64,000 nucleotides of DNA from Chloranthus sessilifolius (Eukaryota; Streptophyta; Magnoliopsida; Chloranthales; Chloranthaceae): the NCBI GenBank assembly GCA_021018995.1, contig CM037589.1, forward strand, positions 63,391,068 through 63,455,067, read 5' to 3'. The notes under the pieces are model-generated. The model was given only the letters and a program-made list of their open reading frames with translations, had not been told where the DNA came from and did no database searches. Positions 1 through 64,000 of the stretch are shown here, piece after piece. The first letter of the stretch is position 1. Each line of letters begins with the position of its first letter. A program made the position numbers and the translations under genes.

Positions 1-3000
1 ACATGATGTCCGTAGCTTTCATGGTTTAGCTACCTTTTATCGTCGCTTCATCAGAAGCTTTAGCACCATCATGACCCCAATCACTGATTGCATGAAAAAG
101 GGGGACTTTAAATGGGGCGAAGTGGCGACGAAAGCCTTTGTTGAGATCAAACAATGAATGAGTAGTGCACCCGTCATGCGATTACCGGACTTTTCTAAAG
201 TCTTTGAAGTCGCATGCGATGCATCGGGTGTAGGCATAGGAGGAGTACTTAGCCAAGAGGGTCACCTTGTGGCCTATTTTAGTGAAAAATTTAACGAGGC
301 GAAACAAAAATACTCCACCTATGACAAGGGGTTCTATGCGGTCGTTCGATGTCTTTGGTATTGGAAACATTACCTTAGACCGCAGGAATTTGTGTTGTTC
401 TCTGACCATGAAGCCTTACGCTTTCTTGCTTCACAGAAGAAGTTGAACCCAAGGCACACGAAGTGGGTTGAGTACCTTCAAGGGTTCACATTCGTGTTAA
501 AGCATAAGGTCGGTGTTGAAAATAGGGCTGTTGATGCACTTAGTCGGCGAGTGGTGACTTTGCACACAATGAGCACCGAGGTCATTGGGTTCGAAAAGTT
601 AAAGGATGGGTACCCCGAGTGCCCAGATTTTGGGGTTGAGTACACTGCTCTCCTTAGTAACCTGATCGGCACACACTCCGTATACACCATCCAGGATGGG
701 TACTTGTTTAATGGCAATCTCCTTTGCATCCCTCACACTTCATTGCGTGACTTTCTCATTTGGGAGTTACATGCTGGAGGGATGGCCGGACATTTCAGGC
801 GTAATAAAACTATTGCGCTCGTAGAAGATAGGTTCTTTTGACCTAGCTTAATGAGAGATGTCGCCCGGGTCGTTAAGCGTTGTCGTACTTGCCAAGTGTC
901 AAAACAGACCAAACAAAATACCGGCTTGTACACCCCGTTACCCGTGCCACACACACCATGGCAAGACCTCTCTATAGATTTCGTGCTTGGACTTCCTAAG
1001 ACCTCTAGGAAGCACGACTCCATCTATGTCACTTCATTCCTTGTTTCAAAACCTCCGACGCATCTCATATTGCTAAATTATTTTTTGCGTAGGTAGTGCG
1101 TCTTCATGGGTTGCCCAAAACCATTGTGTCTGATAGGGATGTTAAATTTTCGAGTTATTTTTGGAAGACCCTTTGGCACATGATGGGCACATTGCTCCAA
1201 TTCTCTACAGCTTACCACCTTCAAACGGATGGCCAAACCGAAAGCACCAATAGGAGCCTTGGGAATCTCCTTTGTAGTTTTGTCGGTGATCATGTTAGGA
1301 CCTGGGATACCATCTTACCCACAACTGAGTTTGCATATAATAAATCTGTCAATAGGTCCATAGGCATGAGTCCTTTTGAGGTAGTACATGGTCATAGGCC
1401 TAAGACCCCATTAGATTTGATCCCCATGTCTGCATCCATAGAGTGTCAGAGTCTGTCGATGCATTTGCACAACATATTCATAGCTTGCTTGCTGAAATTA
1501 AACAGAAAATTAATTCAAGCAACAATCTATAAATTATCTGCAGATGCTCACAGGCGTTCTAAAGAATTTCACATGGGTGATTATGTGATGGTCCGGGTTA
1601 GGCTTGAGCAGTTCCCATCGGGAACCGCAAAGAAGCTCCAATCTCGAGGTGCTGGGCCTTTTAGAATTTTGGCTAAGAGTAGTCCTAATGCATACGTGCT
1701 TGAGCTTCTTCCAAGTACGGGGGTTAGTTCAACGTTCAATGTGGAGGACTTGGTTCCTTACTTGGGTTTCACCCCACCTCCTGAAAACCCACTCCAGCCA
1801 TCTCCTAATCCCAGCCCCAATCCAACCTTGCAACCTATACATCTTCATTCCCCAAGCAGACAGAGAACAGATGAGATAGAGGATATAATCAATGATCATG
1901 CCGTCTCTACACATGACGGGGGATTCCAAAAATGCTTGGTTAAATGGGTCGGCAAACCGGAGTCCGAAAACATTTTGGTCCATGAGAATGAAGTTCGCCG
2001 CTTAAACCCCGACCTGTTAGACATCTACCACGAGAGCGTTTCATCGGTGATGAAACCTTTTTGGTCCAGGAGAATTGACGGGGACGCCACATACATGGAC
2101 ATTGGATTTAGACCACATCATTTCTATCGGCGTCGGAAGAAGCGTAGAGGAAGCCCGAGTACCGCGAGGAGAACAACGCCGCAGGGAATCCTCGCGCGAG
2201 CGAGCACTTAAAGTCGCTCGAGCGGCAATAATCCTCGCGCACGCGAGGTACGGCGACGATGTTAGACGCACGAGCGATCTCTTAAACTCGCTCGAGCGAG
2301 CCCTCGCCCGAGCGATGATAATTATCGCTCGAGCGAGCTACGGTACGAAATTTTATGCGAAAACTTCCCTTTTTGTGTTTTATTAGTATTAGAACTCTTT
2401 ATTTCGAACTTAATTATTGGTAGCCTATATAGAGGCTTGTAAAGACTTTTAATTAGTTAATTGATTATTGAATGCTTTTGTGCTTGAGTAATCTTTGCCT
2501 GATATGGGTTTGGTGTGAGACCAAGGGAGTGATTCCCATATATCTTCTGATTTATTGTCTTCAACTTGCATGATCTCTTATATTTTCTATCTTTCGATCT
2601 GTGTTTGCTTCTCTAAACCATAGCCTAATTGTTTCCTTTCAAATCAAATCCAAAACCCTAAACCTGTTTTGAAGCCCTAAACCACACAAAGCCAATACAC
2701 TTTCCAAAACCGCAAACCGATCTAAAGTCATAAGCCTTTTACAAAACCTAATTCCCTTTTACAACCCGATTTGGAATCCATGAATCTACATCGGACTGAA
2801 GACAAGCACCTACGCCTGGAAAAGCTAGAGTCCTATCTCTAGGCCGATCTCGCCTCGACTTTAAAAGTACTTGCGCATCGGATTGGACCCTACCTGGATC
2901 TTGTGTGATCTACCCATCAAAATTCTGCAAAACCCTAAAGGTATCGAAGATAATTTTGCGATTAAACTTGATTTAATTTCATTAATTTCGGCAAATCTGC

Positions 3001-3043
3001 ATAAAAATCATATTCCGCATTTTAGGGTCGTTGTCCCGCGTCA
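1..3043 (+). mobile_element. Ty3/Gypsy chromovirus fossil (3' part)
   Basis: This is the 3' part of a Ty3/Gypsy LTR retrotransposon that enters the window from the left. In order, the translated strand shows the end of reverse transcriptase and an RNase H domain (about 150-560, ending in the typical Ala-Leu-Ser-Arg-Arg stretch), an integrase HHCC zinc finger (about 765-915, with Cys-Arg-Thr-Cys), an integrase core (about 930-1450), and a C-terminal chromodomain-like segment (about 1880-2040, with Lys-Trp-Val-Gly). The chromodomain after integrase places it among the chromoviruses. The 3' LTR follows at 2076. The coding part is broken in a few places, so it is a dead copy. It lies in the intron upstream of the first visible AVP2 exon. 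The 5' half and 5' LTR are outside the window, so age cannot be read from LTR divergence here. Confidence 0.88.
2076..3043 (+). repeat. 3' LTR of the Gypsy fossil
   Basis: Boundaries were set by comparison with the solo LTR at 29214-30227 (opposite strand). Both begin TGACGGGG(G)ACGCCA and end in a stretch containing TAGGGTCGT(T/C)GTCC, then TCA. Inside lie a TATA-like TATATAGAGGC and a shared motif, GGTGTGAGACCAAGGG, at about 2510. The first 270 bases hold several copies of a CGCTCGAGCGAG palindrome that I do not see in the related LTRs. Confidence 0.75.
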
Positions 3044-3806
3044 CTAGAGGTTAGGTCTGTATCCCATCCACCCCTCCCAAGATCTCTATGTATGGGACCA
3101 ACACTGGTAATGACCTTTTTCTAGGGATTTGACAGCTCCAACTTCTATGGGAAGTTTAACTACATCCCAATGGAGCACATATATTTTCTCCTTTGCTTTT
3201 CTCCCACACCACGAAAAATTCCTTTGAATTTCCTCGTCAATGTGGCTGGATACCCGAGCATTGACATAAAGTGGATAGGGAGATCGAGAGCGTGACCTTA
3301 ATCAAAGTGACTGTACTCCCAATTGATAATAAAGTTCCTTTCTACGCCACCAATTTTTTGTCAAATCTCTTGACTACATGATCTCAATGATACGTTCTTG
3401 GTTTCCCAATACACAACGAAAGCTCCAAATATGCGGATGGGAGCTTTCCCCACCCACACTATTTGCTATTCTCATCAGGGCTATATCTTCTATCCACACT
3501 CGAAACACTAAAGTTTTTCTCAAATTTACCCTTTTTCTAGAAATGATGAGGAGCATCTCACCAAAGCCTTAACATTTTGAACCTCCGCTTCTTCTGAAGC
3601 TCTACAAAAAATTATGATATCATTGACATGTTGTAAGTGCATTATAGAGAATCCATTACCAACTACCTCAAAGCCTTTTTATTAACTCCAACTCACCGCC
3701 CTATGCATTAGCCTCCCCAACGCTTCCCAACTAAGTCAAATTAGAGCGAAGATGAAGGATATCCTCATCTTAGTTCTTGGGTACTCTTAAAGAAACCTTT
3801 GGCCTC

Positions 3807-5264
3807 TGTTGTCAAAAGCAGCGCCTGGCCATGCCTACCCGCTTCGGGCATGTCTATGGCCTAAGCACGAACCCCTTTAGGCGGTATGTGCATCATGGTT
3901 TGAAGCGGACACTTCGCGCTTAAAAGCGGCCGAACTTGACACTTTTTTGAATAGCCCCCGCTTTTAGGCAATTAATATAATAATAATTATTTATTGAAAA
4001 AACAAGAGCTTATATGACTTTTAAAATTAAATAAGTTATATCAACTATGGAAGACTTTATAAGTATGTATGCTTTGTATAATAAATTTAACATTCAAAAG
4101 GGGTATAAGTTTGTTTCCTAAGGGGTTAGGCGAGCTGGCCAGGTACTTGCTTCCAAAAGCAGGAGACCTGAGTTCGAATCCCCTCCCCCCCTTGAGGCCA
4201 CCCTAGGGATTTATATCCTGTGCTGACTAGGCATGTGCTGAATTTGGGGTGTGCATGTGCCCCTAGGATTAGGCGGGTGATCTAAGAGGCCTGGATACCC
4301 AGGTCATCAAAAAAAAAAGAAAAAAATGAGTTTGTTTCCTGAGGACCAAAACAATTAGTTAGCTCTATCTGTACATCTCTCGGTTTTTTTTTATCTCTCT
4401 CGGTTTTCTATCTGTAAATCTCACCTGCGTTGCTGCTCAACCATTAAAGAAGAAAGAAGACAACACTCGGTCTCTCTTGTTGCTGCTCAGGGTTATGCCA
4501 AAAGCAAAGACTAGAGTGATCTGTGAATTAAGGGAAGTTGTTTAGCAAAATATTTTTCAAGTATATTTTCCAACTTGCAAATAAAAATAGATGGATATTT
4601 TGGACAAGTAGAATTTAGTTTCGACATTTCGTGGGGCTCTAGCCACTTAACCAAAACAGTCATCGGTGCACTTTTCTTTCCTTAACTGGTCAAATGCTAT
4701 GTACCTAGACCGTTCATCTGAAAATTGTACGCCATTAGTCAACTGAGAGATGTCGTGTACCACTACGGCCATGTGGACCCTGTTTAGAAGGAAGGCACAT
4801 TCCCACTAGAGGTAGTCAATGACTCAACACATCTAAAGAAGTTGTATATGAGGTGCATGAGATTTAACTGTGGTGTATGTGTCATCAAATTATTTAGACA
4901 TATAACAACGCGTTCATTAATGGAGATGTTCAAGTGGCAGGACAACATATAAATTAGACTGAGCCCAAAGTTCATTTATCTAACCATTTGATCAGATGGT
5001 AAAAATTGTTTTAATTTTCTAACCTAAATTATGGGCAACAGTACCATATATCATTTCGTTATATTAATTTATTAATACCATTTGTTACTTTCTTTTTCCA
5101 TAATTCATATTTATCATTTGAATGATTCTATGGTACAGTGGATCATGTGCTACTAAATTTATAAGAAAAACATTATTTTTTCTTGACGCCTAAGCCCCGC
5201 CTAATCCCTGCCTAGGACCCAAGGGGTTTACCACCTCAAACCCGCCTGGCGCTTTTGATAACAT
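3807..5264. mobile_element. Non-autonomous DNA element with inverted ends, nested in a LINE
   Basis: The segment begins TTGTCAAAAGCAGCGCCTGG and ends CGCCTGGCGCTTTTGATAACA, so its ends are imperfect inverted repeats. It interrupts LINE reverse transcriptase homology that resumes on both sides. I see no coding potential inside, only AT-rich sequence and the SINE at 4123-4328. I could not find a convincing target-site duplication. The TTGTCAAAAGC end is shared with the element at 48078-48805. A hAT-type non-autonomous element is the likeliest call. Confidence 0.5.
4123..4328 (+). mobile_element. tRNA-derived SINE, copy 1
   Basis: This is a Pol III-type SINE. It has an A-box-like TAGGCGAGCTGG near the start, a perfect B box (GTTCGAATC within GAGTTCGAATCCC) about 40 bases later, a tRNA-unrelated body and an A-rich tail at about 4308-4326. 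It is flanked by a 15-bp target-site duplication, AGTTTGTTTCCTAAG at 4108-4122 and AGTTTGTTTCCTGAG at 4329-4343 (14 of 15 identical), so the boundaries are firm. The body and tail (CTAAGAGGC near the 3' end) match the copy at 19936-20145. Confidence 0.85.
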
Positions 5265-5560
5265 TTCCTATGGCTGCCACATTGACCATAACCAAGAACC
5301 AAATTGAAGATAGACAGTCCCAAATCCATTTCCTCTGTTTTTCGTCTGAACCCAAACCTTTGCATCATGTAGTCTAGACATTCCCACTCTACCCTCTCAA
5401 ATGCCTTCCCCATGCCTAACTTACAAATAACTCGAAGTGGTCCCGCTTAATGTCTACTATCAATAAATTCATGCACAATCACCGCTCTGTCCAAAATCGG
5501 CACCACTGTTTTTGGATTCTTTCCCTTTTGGCGACCATCCCTTAATAAATTGTTTTCAGG

Positions 5561-6286
5561 TGAACCTATTGAAGTCTTGGTGGTTGGTTTGATTTCATTC
5601 TGTCAAGATATATATGATAAAGTGTTTAACTTGGCCCTAGCTCACTCCTTCAGACTAGAAAACAAATGGAATAGAAAATACTGCAGAATCCACAGATTTT
5701 TCTAATTTGGTGCATTACAGTTTACTGTGCAAGTAGTTGTACTAGATGGTGCCTTGGAGTGACAATGCATCTATTTATGTGGTATTTTGCAATTATATGG
5801 CCTGTTTTTGGCAATGCTTAGAGGAAAGTGTTCTAAGCACGCTGGCAGTCCTGTTTAAAAAGAAAAAAGGAAAATGAAATGAATCTTGATTTTCTAAGAA
5901 AGTGAGTGCTGTATATGCATCCGATAATTACCAAGTTGTACTCGTGTAATCCTCATGTTATGTATGATTTGTGTAAGGTGAAGTCTGTTGTGAACTTTCC
6001 ATGGAAGGTATCTTACACTGATGCCATCAAACGGAAAGATAGAAACATTTTTGTGGTTTCATTTATATATTTCCCAGATGCTTGACTTGAGCTTGTTATC
6101 GTTCGCTTTCTGGTAAACGTCATATCAATTGTTATGCGTATATGTTGAATTGCATTGCCTGTTGACTTAACATGAAAGGTATCTTCAATGATGATGCGAT
6201 TAAAAGAAAAATTTGAAACATTTTCTAGTTTCTTTTTTATATTTGCCCATTCACTTAACTTGAGCTTATTATTGTTCACTTTCTAG
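5561..6286 (+). other. Intron tail upstream of first visible AVP2 exon
   Basis: AT-rich intron sequence ending in a polypyrimidine stretch and AG directly before 6287. It contains two similar segments (about 6000-6090 and 6175-6275), each with a GGTATCTT..TGATG start and a TTGAGCTT(G/A)TT stretch, suggesting a small local duplication. No coding exon was found here, although the upstream AVP2 residues have to come from somewhere to the left. Confidence 0.6.
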
Positions 6287-60071
<53,785 letters not shown>

Positions 60072-60521
60072 GTAAGTTGACATTTTCCCCATTTAAAGTA
60101 TCAGTTCTCTAGGATCTATCACTTTAGCACAACTGCACATACATACACCTACAGGCAAACACATACGGTTGCTTATGCATTTAGGCACACTGATCTATGA
60201 AATTATGTAAATTTTAGCTACCATTGAGACAGAGGTGAGCGTGAAGGAAACCCCCATTGATATTTCAATGTCATTCATGCGGGGACTCATTTCGTTTTGG
60301 CTCGTCTATCTGACAAAATCTTAATGTATCTTCTTAAATTTGATTATATTATATAAATCTAATCTATATGTAATACAATTACTACAGTTTTTTTTTTTTT
60401 TTTTTTTTAAACTTTTTTATATATTTTATTTATATGAATTAATAATAATATGATAATATATCATTCATTCAACAGTGCAGAAAATTTTTAATTGTTACGT
60501 TTAACTTGAGTTGCTGTGGCG
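60072..60521 (+). other. Start of last AVP2 intron
   Basis: AT-rich with an 18-T run at about 60390-60408. No gene. Confidence 0.7.
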
Positions 60522-60726
60522 TGTTAGATATCTAATATACGTGTTAATATGTAACAAAATAACTCGAGTGTAAAGTGGAGTAAGCATATGAGAGTGTAGT
60601 CGGTAAGGGTATAGTCCCACATCTCGTAGTTTTCTTTTTGTCTAGGTTGTTGCTCTTATAATAGTTTAAGTATTGCAACATTGTTAATTGTTAAAAGGAA
60701 GCAAGATGTAGTCTTATGTGGGTACT

Positions 60727-60764
<38 letters not shown>

Positions 60765-60840
60765 TTTAATTCTTTTATGCACTGGTAGCCTAGTTTAGAT
60801 TAATTTTCTGGTTTTAGCTGTTTCTACTCGGTATCAGAGC
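60522..60840 (+). repeat. Copia-like LTR and primer-binding site
   Basis: Starts TGTTAGATATC, contains AGTCCCACATCTC as often seen in plant Copia LTRs, and is followed at about 60829-60840 by CGGTATCAGAGC, close to the initiator-Met tRNA primer site TGGTATCAGAGC. A (CT)n tract lies at 60729-60760. No partner LTR or coding region was found, so it is a degenerate fragment. Confidence 0.55.
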
Positions 60841-61994
60841 AGTACCTATTGTTTCTTCTTTTTGTCATCTTCTATGATTTAGCAATTGGTCTTGGTCATC
60901 AACAGCTCTGTCAATGGTTCAGCCACGGCTTGGTTCAGAATATCTCCATTCATCTCAGCAACATTTTCAACATCGTCATTATCATCTCAAAACCTACCTC
61001 AGCAGCATCATCTTCTCCTTCATGTCTATTTTTAAAGCTACAACAACAACCAGGTTGGACTAGGTTGTTTATTTTCCTTGTTATGCTTCTTTGTTCAGCT
61101 GGAGCATAGTCTTTTTCATCGTTAAATTATTCAGCAACATCTACGCCTTGTTACAAGAGCCCCATCTTCTATATTCCAAGAAACCATGTTTTTCTGATAT
61201 TTTGAGTGATTTCTGGGACCTATTTCACCATTTGCTGTAGAGATATGAACATTTTTTGTTTCACCCATAAAACTCCTATTTCACGGTTTATTGGGCACTA
61301 CAGCCTGTGTGATTTTAATATGATAGAAAGGCAAGGAAGAGTTGATCGGCTTTTTATGTAGAGGATTCCCACTGTTACGGATCTGCCAATTGATGGTCAG
61401 ATCTGGTGTACAATGTTCAAAACTAGTGGTATTTTATGCCTTTTTTGGATCTTGTTTTTTAAGCTTTTGTAACTTTCTGAGATTTTTGCTGCTATGATTT
61501 TCTTGTTCTGGTCTCTTATATCTTTTGATGACTAATAGTGAGATTTTATACAAGTTCTGCACATATTTGTGAGCTGTTGTGGTAAGATTTTGGTTTATGG
61601 TGGGTTACTTGAAGACGCTGGGTCCCCCCCCCCCCCTCCAATCTCTTATTCTCCCCTTTTTGACGAGTCTACTGCTGGTGGTAGTGTATTATGTGTTTTT
61701 TGATCAGTTTGATTCAAGCTGTGTCCAGACTCGGGTTTTTGGGTATTTACTTTTTCAAACCCGTGTGATCAGATGGACTGTTATTTATTTTCTGATAGTT
61801 GTTGCTGCAAGACGATAAGATGCTGCCTACCATTGTTGTTGCTGCCTCATGTCCATGCCTGTTGCCACCCACACCATCATTATGTGCTGCTTTTTTATTG
61901 AATGTCTGCTGCAGATGCTACTCACTGATGTTGCTGGTTCATTAGCAAATGCTTGAAATCAGGTTACTGGAATCTCTTCAATTAAAGGGAAAGG
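60841..61994 (+). other. Internal or flanking sequence between LTR fossils
   Basis: CAGCA/CATCATC-rich after the primer site, with a C11 run at about 61626-61636. A purine run AATTAAAGGGAAAGG (about 61980-61994) directly precedes the next LTR and could be a polypurine tract. No protein domain was recognised. Confidence 0.4.
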
Positions 61995-62980
61995 TGATGC
62001 GGAATCGAAGCCTACACGTTGAGATTATGGCCGGATAAAGATGAGACATCGAAAGAGAAAGTGGACTCGCAAATGGGTTTTTAAAAGGCCCGTTAAAGAC
62101 CTGTTGCATGTTATTTTAGGCATTTTTTCTAGGTTTAGTTTCATTTTATTAAGATTCTTTTAATAAATAGTCTATTCTAGGATTAGTTTCCTTATTTGAA
62201 TCATTAAGGGTCAGGCACATATATGTGATATGTGACTGTTAATTTCGTCACTATCAGCACAACCATTGGAAAAGTAGTCGGTAAGTCTATCAGTATATGT
62301 CGGAATTGTGTGATTCTTGTCTTGTTGGAAAACCACTTCGATAAACTTTCAAATAAGATCAATTTCACGTCAATTAGACATCGTTTGACCCTTCAAAAGT
62401 GGTCGCATAATAAAAAAATCAGATTAATAGTGAAATTAATTATGACTCTTAGATTAGGAAGTTTTAATGGTTGATTAGAACTTTTAATTTTAATACCATT
62501 CTTAGGGTTTCTTTTCTTTATAAATACACATTGTAATCTCTTATTGCATAGTGAATGGTTAATAAAACTTTGCTTTGCAAAATTGAGAGCTTTGAACAAA
62601 ATTTTCTTCGAGGGTGCGATTCTCACAAAACTTAGAAGAGCGATACTTTTTTCCGCGTGCAGTTTGGTGTGAGGCCAACTATCTTTCTTAGAGCGATCCC
62701 TTGGATCTTCTACCCCATTTCTATTTTATCTTTTGATTGTTGTCAAGTAATTTATCTAGTTTGTTTCTTCTATTGCAAACCCATAAATTCAAAATATCTT
62801 GTCCTTGTTATATTATTCCTAAATTCCTAACCCACATTTGTTGATTCCCTTTGAACAATTTAAACCCATCGGGCCTTAAATTATTCAAATCCTAGCAAGG
62901 AGACAACATCGGGATTATTGCTTGGTGCCCTAAACTAGATCGAAACTAGAGTCTATCTTTAGACCTATTTTCTAGATTGG
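61995..62980 (+). repeat. LTR fossil related to the Gypsy LTRs at 2076 and 29214
   Basis: Starts TGATGCGGAATCG after a purine run. It carries TTTATAAATACA, then GGTGTGAGGCCAAC (about 62668) and AACTAGAGTCTATCTTTAGACC (about 62945). The same three landmarks occur in the same order in the other two LTRs. The last ~180 bp of the LTR are not recognisable, so it is truncated or diverged at its 3' side. Confidence 0.6.
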
Positions 62981-63109
62981 GAAATTCATATGCTAACGGA
63001 CGCTAAATTGAATCAATTAAATTGCCCTAATAAAGTTATTAAATACTTTATGTATTTTGGGAATAATTTTGATATCTCTGCTGCTCAATTAAATCTCAAA
63101 TTGATTTCA

Positions 63110-64000
63110 AAATTGCATAACCAGGGTTTTAGCTTTTTTTTCCTGCATCAAAAGGGCAACAGTTTGATAAAATAGTTGATGTTAAGGATAAAGTTGGTAA
63201 TTATTTCTCAAAACTCTACTTGGAGAAATTCCCTAGAGACCGGTATTCAATGGCTAAGAGTTTGCTTCCATAAATGACGAGGAGAGGGTTTCACTGAAAA
63301 GGGATTTTTCAGAGGAAGATGTGAAAGGTTCTTTTTTCGAGTTTCGAGGGTTAAAGCCCCAAGGTTTGCTATGGTGTTGTTTCAGCGTTTCTGGATTGTG
63401 GTCAATGCAGATGTGATGGATTTTCTCTCGGAGTGTCATCATAAGCAGGGCATTGGCAAGAGGGTTGGAGCCACTTTCATCACTCTAACCCCTAAGACTT
63501 CTGGAGCAGAGAAGATTGAACAGTTTTACCCCATAAGCCTAATGGGAAGCTCTTTCAATATTCTTGTTAAAATCTTAGCTAATCGGATGAATCTGCCGAT
63601 GGATAAGGTGATTAGTCCATTTCAGGGGGCTTTTAATCGAGGTAGACAAATATTGGACGGAGTGACGTTAGCTCATGAATGTTTTCACTCAAGATATTTC
63701 GAGAAGAGACTAAGGATCGTCCGTAAACTTTATAAGGAAAGAACTTATGATAGGCTATTGGGGTTTCATCCAGATATGCTTTGTAGAATGGTGTTTGGTA
63801 TTAAGTGGAGGGAATGGATCAAATTGTGCATTTCTTCAGACTGCTTTGAAATGGGGCGCTGAATGGCCTCTTAGCAGTACAAGAGATGTTATACAACGAG
63901 ATCCGTCCCCCCCCTCCCTCCCCCCCCTTTTTCTTTTTTATTTTTGTTGGAGGTGTGAGTAAACTTATCCAAAGTGGGACACAACTGGGAGACATTAAAC
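63110..64000 (+). mobile_element. LINE reverse transcriptase fragment, runs off the window
   Basis: The plus strand shows a pre-RT linker (VDVKDKVGNYFSKLYLEKFP), then VGATFITLTPK, FYPISLMGSSFNILVKILAN, PFQGAFNRGRQILDGVTLAH and a Tyr-Asp-Arg-Leu-Leu-Gly-Phe stretch in place of YDRVEW. The order is that of L1-type RT up to motif B. An upstream stop and frame change at about 63275-63370 and another after 63862 show it is broken. The catalytic YADD block would lie beyond 64000. Confidence 0.75.

Larger units (their letters stand above)
3060..5560 (-). mobile_element. L1-type LINE fragment (reverse transcriptase), split by an insertion
   Basis: On the minus strand, 5560-5265 encodes a LINE reverse transcriptase piece (ICKLGMGKAFERVEWECLDY, matching the family motif CKLDMEKAYDRVEW). 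After a 1.46-kb insertion the same domain continues at 3800-3060: a Gly-Phe-Phe-Lys-Ser then Gly-Tyr-Pro-Leu-Ser stretch, then LQHVNDIIIFC in the place of the catalytic YADD block, then a Lys-Leu-Leu-Ser-x-Gly-type stretch that follows the RT fingers. The catalytic Asp-Asp is changed (Val-Asn-Asp) and there are several in-frame stops, so the copy is dead. Both ends are truncated. It belongs to the same broad plant L1 group as the other LINEs here. Confidence 0.65.

Noticed and set aside
1-6286. Possible 5' AVP2 exons
   Set aside because: No match to the N-terminal ~100 residues (for example the Lys-Trp-Val-Leu-Ala-Lys-Asp-Glu region) was seen; sequence here is retroelement and LINE.
60841-61109. 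Open frame after the primer-binding-like site as a Copia gag
   Set aside because: Low-complexity Ser/His-rich translation, no zinc knuckle or other gag motif seen.
60072-64000. Possible last AVP2 exon (VGDPFKDTAGPS region)
   Set aside because: I read this stretch for the expected codons and found none; the exon must lie right of the window.

Overview
The window is nuclear DNA of a flowering plant. It shows one interrupted host gene with plant-type introns, plant L1-type LINEs, chromovirus LTR fossils, hAT and Mutator-like DNA transposons, tRNA-derived SINEs and a decayed piece of plastid psbA. I cannot fix the species from sequence alone.

The only host gene I can support runs left to right through almost the whole window. 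It encodes a type II (K+-independent) membrane H+-pyrophosphatase, orthologous to Arabidopsis AVP2/VHP2;1. Eleven coding exons are visible (6287-60071, 2,006 coding nt, about 668 residues). Their phases match at every junction and they cover roughly residue 102 to 770 of a protein of about 800. The 5' exons (about 100 residues) lie left of the window and the last exon (about 30 residues) lies right of it. The gene is therefore well over 54 kb long, and nearly everything else here is intron cargo.

Region by region: (1) 1-6286 is an upstream intron with the 3' part of a Ty3/Gypsy chromovirus fossil, then an antisense LINE fragment that received a 1.5-kb DNA element, which itself carries a SINE. 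(2) 6287-9991 holds four exons. (3) 9992-21354 is an 11.4-kb intron with an antisense LINE tail, a long antisense LINE (about 13.2-19.9 kb) carrying a hAT MITE in ORF1, and a second copy of the SINE. (4) 21355-21475 is one exon that ends in a GC donor. (5) 21476-52457 is a 31-kb GC-AG intron. Its left half is LINEs in tandem with repeated LINE tails, two solo LTRs and a MITE. Its middle holds the psbA fragment. Its right half is a nested stack: a Mutator-like element with a DUF1985 gene and a transposase gene (about 34.0-50.6 kb), a hAT transposon inserted in the DUF1985 gene (35405-47303, perfect 8-bp target duplication), a nearly full-length LINE inside the hAT (39017-45243, 13-bp target duplication), and MITEs and a foldback element inside those. 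(6) 52458-60071 holds the last six visible exons, with one 4.4-kb intron of microsatellites, duplicated segments and an RTE-type LINE fragment. (7) 60072-64000 is the start of the last intron, with two LTR fossils and the start of another LINE.

The most unusual observations are: the GC-AG splice site that must span 31 kb; a MITE family whose ends match the ends of a hAT element in the same intron, with one copy landed in that element's own transposase gene; arrays of alternating near-palindromic 20-bp units in front of both Mutator-like genes; a RanBP2-like zinc finger at the start of LINE ORF1; and tandemly reiterated LINE 3' tails carrying a conserved hairpin.
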